From Skermanella rosea (GTDB taxonomy: Bacteria; Pseudomonadota; Alphaproteobacteria; Azospirillales; Azospirillaceae), in NCBI RefSeq assembly GCF_016806835.2, contig NZ_CP086111.1:5449471-5513470 (forward strand): a stretch of 64,000 bases of DNA, given 5' to 3'. Numbering within the stretch: the first letter of the stretch is position 1; each line of letters begins with the position of its first letter. The notes beneath the pieces are model-generated. The model saw nothing but the letters and a program-made list of their open reading frames with translations. It searched no databases and was not told the origin of the DNA. This document shows, one piece after another, positions 57,318 through 64,000 of this stretch. Both the position numbers and the translations under genes were made by a program.

Positions 57318-58238
57318 TCAGGACGATCCTTCGCCACCGGCCTCCGGCACCAGCGAGATGCCGTTGAGGCCCGCCGTGATGTCCGACAGCATCGGCACGT
57401 AATCGTCGCCGTGCCCGCCGGTGACGGCGAGCGCGTAGGAATTCCGGACGGCGGCGCCGAGCGGATTGGCGACGCCGGCCGCGTTGGCGAAGGACGACAT
57501 GTAGGTCATGTCCTTCAGCGCGTTGCGCAGCGTGAAGCGGTGGGCGTTCCGGTCGCGCTCCAGCACATATTTGAAGAATGTCTGGTAGAAGCCGCAATCC
57601 ATCCGGCCGCCCCGGATCACGCTGTCGAACACCGTCGGCGTCAGTCCCGCCTTGGCGCCCAGGGTCAGCGCCTCCGAATAGAGCGCCGCGTAGCCCATCG
57701 ACAGGAAATTGTTGAGCAGCTTCATCGTATGGCCGGTCCCGGTCGGCCCGGTCTCGATGACTCGGCCGGCGAAGCAGTCCAGGACCGGGCGCGCCCGCGC
57801 GACGGCGTCGGACCCGCCGCCCACCATCACGTCGAGCGTGCCCTCCCAGGCGTCCTTCGGCGTCCGGCTGAGCGGCGCGTCGATCAGGGTGATGCCCTTG
57901 GGCTCCAGCTCGGCTGCGAGGCGGGTGGTCACCGCCGGCTCCGACGTCGAGCAGTCGATGATGAGCAGCGGCTTGCCGGCCGAGGCAAGGCCGTCCGGCC
58001 CGTTGATCACCGCCTCGACCTGCGGGCTCCCGGTCACGCAGAGCAGGACGATGTCGCAGGCTTCGGCCAGTTCGCGGGCGCTGCCGGCCTCGGCGGCGCC
58101 GCGCTGCTTCAAGTCCTCGACCGGCTCGCGGTTACGGTGGCCGAGCACGGTCAGCGGATAGCCCTTGCCGACGATGTTGGCGGCCATGCCGTGGCCCATC
58201 AGCCCGACGCCGATGAAGCCGATGCGTTCCTTGCCCAT
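57318..58238 (-). CDS. 3-hydroxyisobutyrate dehydrogenase-family oxidoreductase
   Basis: The 306-residue beta-hydroxyacid dehydrogenase has an N-terminal NAD(P) motif (IGFIGVGLMGHGMAANIVGK), the substrate motif LIDAPLSRTPKDAWEGTLDV, the catalytic Lys region GTGHTMKLLNNFLSMGY and a long C-terminal helical domain with ALKDMTYMSSFANAAGV. The exact substrate (3-hydroxyisobutyrate, tartronate semialdehyde, sulfolactaldehyde and so on) cannot be told. The conserved DAPVSGG is here DAPLSRT, a notable substitution in the substrate loop. Confidence 0.87.
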   Translation of the reverse strand: MGKERIGFIGVGLMGHGMAANIVGKGYPLTVLGHRNREPVEDLKQRGAAEAGSARELAEACDIVLLCVTGSPQVEAVINGPDGLASAGKPLLIIDCSTSEPAVTTRLAAELEPKGITLIDAPLSRTPKDAWEGTLDVMVGGGSDAVARARPVLDCFAGRVIETGPTGTGHTMKLLNNFLSMGYAALYSEALTLGAKAGLTPTVFDSVIRGGRMDCGFYQTFFKYVLERDRNAHRFTLRNALKDMTYMSSFANAAGVANPLGAAVRNSYALAVTGGHGDDYVPMLSDITAGLNGISLVPEAGGEGSS

Positions 58239-58291
58239 GGATTTTTCCCCTCGATTTTTCTTTGCGGATGGTGGTGGTTCAACAACGCTTG

Positions 58292-59260
58292 TCACAGCCA
58301 TCCGCTCCTTTTGAATCGCAGATAGAGCCACAGGCAGACGGCCAGGATGACCGCGACCGTAGCCGGATAGCCGTAGCGCCAGTGCAGTTCGGGCATATGC
58401 TCGAAATTCATGCCGTAGAGTCCGGCGATCGCGGTGGGCACCGCCAGGATGGCGGCCCAGCCGGCCAGCTTCTTCATCACCTCGTTCTGCCGGATCGAGA
58501 CGATCAGCAGGTTCGCCTCCAGCGCCGAGGCCAGCAGCTCGCGCAGGTTCTCGATCCGCTCCGTCAGCCGTGTGGTATGGTCCTGGACGTCCCGGAAATA
58601 GGGCTTCAGGTCCTCGTCGATCAGCGGCACCTCGACCCGCGCGAGTCGGCCGGCCATCTCGATCAGCGGCGTCACCGAGCGGCGCAGCACCTGGAGTTCG
58701 CGCCGGATCTCGTAGATGCGGGCGATCCGCTCCGGCGAGAAGGCGGCGGTCAGCACCTCCGCGGCGGTCTCCTCTACCTCCGCCTCCAGCGTCTCGACGA
58801 TCGGGAAATACTTGTCCACGACGAAGTCGATGATGGAGTAGAGGACGAAATCGACGCCCTTGCCGAGCATCATCGGCACCGTCTCGCAACGCTTGCGCAG
58901 CTCCGCGTAGGAGGACGAGGCGCCGTGGCGCACGGTGATGACATAGCCGTGGCCGATGAAGACATGGGTCTCGCCGCACTCGACCCGGCCCGACTTCAGC
59001 TCGGCGGTGCGCAGGACCACGAACAGCGATTGCCCGTAGGCTTCCAGCTTGGGCCGCTGGTGCGCCCGGTGGGCATCCTCCACCGCCAGGTCGTGCAGGC
59101 CGAACCGCGCCTGGACGGTGTGAAGCAGCTCCTCGCTGGGCTCCAGCAGCCCGATCCAGACGAAATGGTCCGGCTGATCCGGCGGCTCCGCCTGGTCGAT
59201 GCTCACCGAGCGGTTCCGATGGCCCCCGATATAGAGGGCGCTGTCGACCACCATGTCCAT
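58292..59260 (-). CDS. corA: CorA-type magnesium/cobalt transporter
   Basis: The 322-residue protein has a cytoplasmic N-terminal domain (FVWIGLLEPSEELLHTVQAR, HDLAVEDAHRAHQRPKLEAY, FVVLRTAELK, YAELRKRCETVP), the long stalk helix (SIRQNEVMKKLAGWAAILAV), and the diagnostic GMN in YGMNFEHMPEL between two C-terminal membrane helices ending in a basic tail. It forms pentameric Mg2+ channels in the inner membrane. Full length. Confidence 0.92.
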   Translation of the reverse strand: MDMVVDSALYIGGHRNRSVSIDQAEPPDQPDHFVWIGLLEPSEELLHTVQARFGLHDLAVEDAHRAHQRPKLEAYGQSLFVVLRTAELKSGRVECGETHVFIGHGYVITVRHGASSSYAELRKRCETVPMMLGKGVDFVLYSIIDFVVDKYFPIVETLEAEVEETAAEVLTAAFSPERIARIYEIRRELQVLRRSVTPLIEMAGRLARVEVPLIDEDLKPYFRDVQDHTTRLTERIENLRELLASALEANLLIVSIRQNEVMKKLAGWAAILAVPTAIAGLYGMNFEHMPELHWRYGYPATVAVILAVCLWLYLRFKRSGWL

Positions 59261-59334
59261 GGAGTTGCCCCGTCACGCGCAAAGCGTGATCATAGGCGCG
59301 TATGCGCGGACCTGTCGAGCGACGGCCGCCCGCG

Positions 59335-62220
59335 TTATTTCCTGCCCGACAGCGCCGCCTCGAAGTCGCCCAGCAACTCGATCATATCCTGGTGACGCCC
59401 GGCTCCGCGGAGCGACAGGCCCTTCAGCAGGACCTGCTCGACCGCCGACGGGATCGCGACGCCCAGGCGGGACGGCGGGACGAGGTCGTCCTGCTCGATC
59501 CGGGCCAGCGCGTCGGCCGGCATCTGGCCGGCGAGCGTGCGGTAGAGCGTGGCGCACAGGGCGTAGACGTCGGTCCAGGGTCCCTGGCGGCCGCCGGCAT
59601 TGTACTGCTCCAGCGGGGCGTAGCCGCGCTTCAGGATCACGGTCAGGTTCTGCTCCCCCTGGGACAGGGCCATGCGGGCGGCGCCGAAGTCCAGCAACTT
59701 GGAGCGCTTGTCGTTGGTGATGTAGATGTTGTCCGGGCTGATGTCGCGGTGGAGCACGTTCCTCTCGTGGACCCGCGCCAGGCCGCGCATCACCGGCAGG
59801 ATCACGCTCAGCGCCTCGCCGAAGGGCAGCTTTCCGCCGCGCTCGTTCAGCACCTCCTGCAGGGAGCGGCCCTCCAGGTATTCCATCACCATGTAGGCGG
59901 TGCCGTTCTCGGTGAAGAAGTCCAGCACGTCCACGATCTCCGGCGTGGTGCGGAACTGGGCCAGCAGCCGCGCCTCGTCCAGGAACTTCTCCATGCCGGC
60001 GCGGTACGGCCCTGCCTGCTCGGCTCCGCTGGGTGCCACCAGCGCGCTGGCCGGCATGCGGACCGAATACATGGAGGGGTAGTATTCCTTCACCGCGACC
60101 AGGGCATGCAGCCGCTCGTCGCGGCCGACATAGGTGATGCCGAAGCCGCCCAGCCCGAGCACCCGGCCGATCCGGTAGCGGCCGGTCAGCATGGTGTTGG
60201 GAGCCAGGATGAAGCCGTCGCGCTGGCTCGGCACATGGCGGTAGCCGCAGGCGGGGCAGACGTCGGTATAGCCGGGGGCGAAGCAGCTCGGGCAGACCCG
60301 GACCTCGGCCGCGGGCGCCCCCAGCCGGGCGGCGCCGGACCCGGCCATGGCGCCGTGGTCGAGCAGCCGGGTCGCCGCCGCCTCCGCGGGTTTCGGTTCG
60401 GCCGCCTTCGCGTCGCCGGACCGGCCCGCCACCCAGTCGCCGCGGCCCTCGGTCGTCCGCGGTTCCGGCTGGGGCACGGCGGCCAGCAGCTCCTGGAGCG
60501 ACGCCAGCTCCCGCTTGCGCTCGGCCGGATCGGTCAGGTCGGACACCACCAGCGTCTCGAAGCCGTTGCGCGCGACCAGGGCGAACAGCCGGGTGCGCGC
60601 CATGTCCAGCGGCCGTCCGGGAGTCAGCAGGCCCTGGGTGCAGAGCTGGGCCAGCTTGACCACGCGCTGCCGCAGGCTCAGCTCGGGGTTGTCCAGCTTC
60701 TCCAGGATGCGGTTCTCGGTCAGGAAGTCGGTGAAGACCGTGTCGACCATGTGGAGCAGCTTTGACCGGACGTCCCCGGGAAGCTGGGCGGCGCTCAGCA
60801 GGGCGTGGGTGTTGCTGAGCACCTTCATCTTCTGGACCGGGTGCGACCCGCTGTCCACGAAGCTGCTGATCAGGCGCGGCCGGGCCGCCATGTCGTCCAG
60901 GGCTTCCAGCATCAGGCGCGGCTGGCGCTGGGCCAGGGGCGACTGGGCCAGCGCCTGGATATAGTTGATCTTGCGCGCCGGCTCGCCCATCAGGGCCAGC
61001 AGCCTCGCCATCGCCTCCTTCAACCCGGCGAGGCCGCCCTGTTCCTGGGTGCGCGCGTGCCGGGAGGTGATCGCCTCCGCCATCTCGGGCCCGCCCTCGA
61101 CCCCCTGCTCGGTCACCAGCCGGTCGAGCAGGGCCATGAAGGAGGAGGCCTTGGCGTCGCGCGCCGACGGGCGGCTGTCGCCAAGCTGGACCTGGATGTG
61201 GAACAGCGCCGCCCGGCGCGCCTGGGGCAGCCGGCCGGCGTCGAACTGGTGGGCCAGCGCCCGCAGGTTGTCGGGCAGCGAGGCCAGCAGCGCCGAGGTC
61301 TCGTCGCCCCGGACAACATCGTAGAGGCGACACAGGCGCAGGCTGGGGTCGGCATCGGGTCCGAACAGCTCGCGGACGGCGGCACCCGACGCGAACAGGT
61401 CGGCGACCAGCCCGTCCAGCACGGCCGCCGCCTTGTCGTCGACCGTCTCATACAGCCAGTCGGTCAGCCGCGACAGCTTGCCGGCCCAGTCGCGGGCTCC
61501 CAGCAGCTCGGTGCAGGCGGCATGGGCCAGGGCGAACCGGGCATCGCCGGGCCTGCCGGCCGGCTTGCCCCCCTTGCCCGCCTTGGCGCCGCGCGCCGGA
61601 TCGTCCGGGCCGGGCCTGCCGAACCGTTCGGCCAGCGGCGCGAAAGCCTGCCGGGATTTGAAGTTCCGTTGGTAGCTGCCGCGCGCGGCGCGGGCGCGGG
61701 CCGCAATCTCGTCGATCCGGCGGTTCAGCGCGTTACGCGCGCCGGCGGAGTCGCCGCCGGTCAGCCGGGCGTGGCTGGTGGCGGCCGAGGTCACCGCGCT
61801 CTTCATCAGGGGGATGACGGCCAGCAGCTTGTCCGCCTCTTCGGCGCAGTGGAGCACCTCGCTGACCAGCAGCGTCTTCTGGTCGAGGTAATCGGCCAGC
61901 AGGCGGCGGATCGTCAGCCGGCTGGGCAGCTCGTAGTAATCCTCCAGCGATTCGCAGAAAGGCGCCTCGATGCCGTCGGCGATCCGGACCTGGGTCAGCG
62001 GCATCGTCGTCTTCATCACCTCGGACACGACGACGCCGACGCTGCCGCCGTCCTGCCGGAGGATCTTCTTGGTGATCCGGACGCCCGCCGTGGTCGGCTG
62101 GAGCATCAGCCGGTCCGCAGCGCTCTTGGCCTGATCCTCGTCATCCAGCAGATGCTCCAGCATCCACTGTTCGTCACGGAAGATCAGAACCTCGTAAGCG
62201 GACTTCTTTTTGCGCAGCAT
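59335..62220 (-). CDS. Large Ser/Thr protein kinase with zinc ribbon and unknown N-terminal region (961 residues)
   Basis: The kinase domain is C-terminal (about 680-955): Gly loop LGLGGFGITYVG, VAVKEYY at about 708, HRDISPDNIYITND at about 823 and LDFGAARM at about 844, then APLEQY and DVYALCATLYRTLAG. Before it lies a zinc ribbon (VCPSCFAPGYTDVCPACGYR at about 641-660). The first 620 residues are helical and rich in Leu and Ala, with a basic linker around 210-225 (RGAKAGKGGKPAGRPGD), and match nothing I know. There is no transmembrane helix, so it is cytoplasmic. The activation segment is not classical (GFGITYVGRD loop like FHA/T6SS-type PpkA kinases). Confidence 0.88.
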   Translation of the reverse strand: MLRKKKSAYEVLIFRDEQWMLEHLLDDEDQAKSAADRLMLQPTTAGVRITKKILRQDGGSVGVVVSEVMKTTMPLTQVRIADGIEAPFCESLEDYYELPSRLTIRRLLADYLDQKTLLVSEVLHCAEEADKLLAVIPLMKSAVTSAATSHARLTGGDSAGARNALNRRIDEIAARARAARGSYQRNFKSRQAFAPLAERFGRPGPDDPARGAKAGKGGKPAGRPGDARFALAHAACTELLGARDWAGKLSRLTDWLYETVDDKAAAVLDGLVADLFASGAAVRELFGPDADPSLRLCRLYDVVRGDETSALLASLPDNLRALAHQFDAGRLPQARRAALFHIQVQLGDSRPSARDAKASSFMALLDRLVTEQGVEGGPEMAEAITSRHARTQEQGGLAGLKEAMARLLALMGEPARKINYIQALAQSPLAQRQPRLMLEALDDMAARPRLISSFVDSGSHPVQKMKVLSNTHALLSAAQLPGDVRSKLLHMVDTVFTDFLTENRILEKLDNPELSLRQRVVKLAQLCTQGLLTPGRPLDMARTRLFALVARNGFETLVVSDLTDPAERKRELASLQELLAAVPQPEPRTTEGRGDWVAGRSGDAKAAEPKPAEAAATRLLDHGAMAGSGAARLGAPAAEVRVCPSCFAPGYTDVCPACGYRHVPSQRDGFILAPNTMLTGRYRIGRVLGLGGFGITYVGRDERLHALVAVKEYYPSMYSVRMPASALVAPSGAEQAGPYRAGMEKFLDEARLLAQFRTTPEIVDVLDFFTENGTAYMVMEYLEGRSLQEVLNERGGKLPFGEALSVILPVMRGLARVHERNVLHRDISPDNIYITNDKRSKLLDFGAARMALSQGEQNLTVILKRGYAPLEQYNAGGRQGPWTDVYALCATLYRTLAGQMPADALARIEQDDLVPPSRLGVAIPSAVEQVLLKGLSLRGAGRHQDMIELLGDFEAALSGRK

Positions 62221-62461
62221 GGCCGGACAGAAGGAACTGAAACGCCGACCCGGCGCGGAACCCCTCGCATCTTCCCCCGGGAGGTCCCTTCGGCAGATTG
62301 CACCGCGACAAGTCGAATCAATTCCAACTTATTGTTCCGGCCTCGAACAGTAAAGCGCGGCGTGACGGAGGCGGCCGACTTTCGCCGATTAGCCGCAGGC
62401 GGGACCGGCGATACCCGGACCGGTAATCGCCTTCCGTCGTCGGCGGCCCGCCCGTCTCCGC
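62221..62461. other. Gap between the kinase and the zinc-finger gene
   Basis: This non-coding stretch contains TTGTTCCGGCC and AATTGATT-like AT-rich bases around 62310-62340 that could be the kinase promoter. I see no gene. Confidence 0.3.
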
Positions 62462-62641
62462 TCAGTGGCCGTGCCCGGCCTTGGCGCCGGGCTTCAGTTC
62501 GAAGCGGCGTCCGCAGTACGGGCAGTCGGCCCGGCCCGATTCGGTGAGCGTCAGGTAGACCATGGGATGCCCGAGCGCCCCGCCGCCGCCGTCGCAGCCC
62601 ACAGTTTCCGTCTCCACCTGAATTGTTTCTGTCGGCTGCAT
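62462..62641 (-). CDS. Zinc-finger domain protein (NDUFS6-like, zf-CHCC), 59 residues
   Basis: The ATG 62641 frame encodes a 59-residue protein with VGCDGGGGALGHPMVYLTLT and CPYCGRRFELKPGAK. The C...H...C..C zinc set is the zf-CHCC pattern of the complex I accessory subunit NDUFS6 and its bacterial homologues. It ends in GHGH. An AGG lies just before the ATG. Bacterial members are widespread in alphaproteobacteria, with a role in or near NADH dehydrogenase inferred by homology. Confidence 0.8.
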   Translation of the reverse strand: MQPTETIQVETETVGCDGGGGALGHPMVYLTLTESGRADCPYCGRRFELKPGAKAGHGH

Positions 62642-62849
62642 TACCTATGTCCCTGTCTTGAGTCCGGCGCGCCGCTGGAACGCCGCCCCGGCATGTCCTG
62701 ACGGCCGCCGGGATGATACAAGACGGCGCTGCCCGATCAACGCGATTGTTGGTACCCGCGTACCGGGGTCGCAGCCCGCGGCGCGGCCTTGAACGACGCC
62801 CGGCGGAAAGAAGCCGCCCCGGCATCCCTGAACTGGAACCGATCAGACC
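62642..62849. other. Divergent gap between the zinc-finger gene and the ABC ATPase gene
   Basis: It contains no credible gene; GGAACC before the ATPase start may be its ribosome-binding site. No clear promoter hexamers. Confidence 0.3.
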
Positions 62850-63887
62850 ATGAATTCGCCCTCCCCCTCCCTCCAGGCCGCCGAACCGACGCTCCCGACC
62901 ACCCCGTTGCCCGCGCACGCGGTCGAGGTCCGCGGCCTGACCAAGACCTACAAGGCGGCGGGCCGGGCGCCCGCGAAGGAGGCGCTGAAGGGGATCGACC
63001 TGGCGATCCCGCGCGGCTCGCTGTTCGGCCTGCTCGGTCCCAACGGCGCCGGCAAGTCCACCCTGATCAACATCCTGGCCGGGCTGGTCAACAAGACCGG
63101 CGGCGAGGCGCGGATCTGGGGCCGCGACATCGACCGCGAGGCCCGCGCCTCGCGCGCGGCGATCGGCGTGGTGCCCCAGGAGCTGAACATCGACCCGTTC
63201 TTCACGCCGAGGGAGCTGCTGAACCTCCAGGCCGGCCTGTATGGCGTGCCCAAGTCGGAGCGCATCACCGAGGATCTGCTGAAGGCGGTCGGGCTCCAGG
63301 ACAAGGCGGACGCCTATGCCCGGACCCTGTCGGGCGGCATGCGGCGCCGGCTGATGGTCGCCAAGGCGATGGTGCATTCCCCCCCGGTGCTGGTGCTGGA
63401 CGAGCCGACCGCCGGCGTCGACATCGAGCTGCGCCAGATGCTGTGGGAGCAGGTCCGGGCGCTCAACCGCGCCGGCACGACGGTGCTCCTGACCACCCAC
63501 TACCTGCAGGAGGCGGAGGAGCTGTGCGACACCATCGCGATCATCAACCACGGCCAGGTGGTGGCGATGGACAGCACGAAGGCGCTGCTTCGCCGGCTGG
63601 ACAGCAAGGCGCTGGTCATCCAACTCGACCGCGACCTGACGGCGGTGCCCGCCGGGCTGGACGGCTGGCAGATCGAGCTGCCGGAGCCCCGCCGCCTGGT
63701 GGTGCGCTACAAACCGAGCCGCACCCGGGTCGGCGACGTGCTGGCGGCGATCCAGGCGGCCGGGCTGACGATCCAGGACCTGAGCACCGTGGAGACCGAC
63801 CTGGAGGACATCTTCCTCCAGCTGACCCGGGGTTCCCACGATGCCGAAGCCGGCGACCCGTCCCTGGTTCCGGGATCGCGGCGCTGA
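62850..63887 (+). CDS. ABC transporter ATP-binding protein (ABC-2 type export)
   Basis: The 345-residue ATPase has Walker A GPNGAGKST at about 65-73, Q-loop VVPQELNIDPF, signature LSGGMRRRLMVA, Walker B VLVLDEPTAGVD and the switch His in LLTTHYLQEAEELCDT. The layout with DIELRQMLWEQVRAL is that of DrrA/NodI-like subfamilies. The C-terminal domain (VIQLDRDLTAVPAGLD, LEDIFLQLTR) is typical. Substrate unknown; the membrane partner is not in this window, and the next gene encodes a lipoprotein. Confidence 0.9.
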   Translation: MNSPSPSLQAAEPTLPTTPLPAHAVEVRGLTKTYKAAGRAPAKEALKGIDLAIPRGSLFGLLGPNGAGKSTLINILAGLVNKTGGEARIWGRDIDREARASRAAIGVVPQELNIDPFFTPRELLNLQAGLYGVPKSERITEDLLKAVGLQDKADAYARTLSGGMRRRLMVAKAMVHSPPVLVLDEPTAGVDIELRQMLWEQVRALNRAGTTVLLTTHYLQEAEELCDTIAIINHGQVVAMDSTKALLRRLDSKALVIQLDRDLTAVPAGLDGWQIELPEPRRLVVRYKPSRTRVGDVLAAIQAAGLTIQDLSTVETDLEDIFLQLTRGSHDAEAGDPSLVPGSRR

Positions 63888-63903
63888 CCGGGGCCGCGCG
63901 GGA

Positions 63904-64000
63904 ATGGCGCCGCCGTCCGGGGCCGGGCGCCCGCGGGCCCGGATCGCCCTGCTGGCCGCGCTGCTGCTGGCGGCCGGGTGCTCCGCCACCTTCCAGCCGA
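63904..64000 (+). CDS. Lipoprotein, N-terminal part only (runs off the right edge)
   Basis: ATG 63904 starts an open frame with a lipoprotein signal peptide: a basic start (GAGRARARIA), a Leu/Ala-rich core (LLAALLLAAG) and a Cys at the lipobox LAAGC, then SATFQP. Only the first 32 codons are visible. Related lipoproteins in Azospirillum-like genomes are alpha/beta hydrolases, but nothing of a domain is seen here. Confidence 0.6.
   Translation, partial: MAPPSGAGRPRARIALLAALLLAAGCSATFQP

Overview
The window looks like about 64 kb of a high-GC alphaproteobacterial replicon, most likely Rhodospirillales/Azospirillaceae (Azospirillum- or Skermanella-like). This is inferred from GC-rich codon use, a phasin and a polyhydroxyalkanoate-system protein, a MoeA-PBP fusion, a selenocysteine formate dehydrogenase with a flavoprotein-SelD fusion, and alphaproteobacterial-style curlin genes. 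I recognised no rRNA, tRNA or CRISPR array.

Bases 1-15,500 are an accessory, partly decaying region. Intact genes (two-PAS protein, HEAT/TPR/SEC-C protein, double cold-shock protein, RecD2 helicase, modification-dependent-type HNH nuclease, serine recombinase) lie among broken ones. The broken ones are a DUF6880 gene with two in-frame TAG codons, a small gene with an in-frame TAA, a gutted secreted thermonuclease, a relic resembling part of the SEC-C gene, an FtsZ fragment and a metallophosphoesterase that has lost most catalytic motifs. A segment dense in short perfect hairpins (12.7-14.5 kb) precedes the recombinase. This may be a plasmid-derived or mobile segment.

Bases 15,500-26,800 hold a nucleotidyltransferase-fold protein, an App1 phosphatase, a PHA-system protein, a SYLF lipoprotein and a molybdenum locus. 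modA-modB-modC and a ModE-type regulator run leftward. moeA, ynfA and a moeA-PBP fusion run rightward from a shared control region with a ModE-like dyad. A 35-bp perfect inverted repeat sits between modB and modC.

Bases 26,900-42,600 hold an Na+/H+ antiporter, a SWIM-protein/SNF2-helicase pair, and a leftward selenium-formate operon: nucleotide-sugar dehydrogenase, flavoprotein-SelD, small protein, FdhA with UGA-encoded selenocysteine, FdhB, NrfD-like membrane subunit, small protein. Four of its junctions are overlapping stop/start codons.

Bases 42,600-48,600 are a curli-type amyloid locus: CsgF, CsgG and four different curlin-repeat proteins, with no CsgE, CsgD or CsgC visible. Then come a small secreted protein, IorA/IorB (a molybdenum hydroxylase) and a manganese riboswitch-controlled mntP.

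Bases 52,700-64,000 are housekeeping-like: DUF533/TerB-type protein, membrane protein, Tat-type aldo/keto reductase, phasin, small HTH protein, beta-hydroxyacid dehydrogenase, CorA, a large Ser/Thr kinase, a 59-residue zinc-finger protein, an ABC ATPase and the start of a lipoprotein gene. The molybdate importer, two MoeA proteins, formate dehydrogenase and IorAB together make the window rich in molybdenum enzymology.
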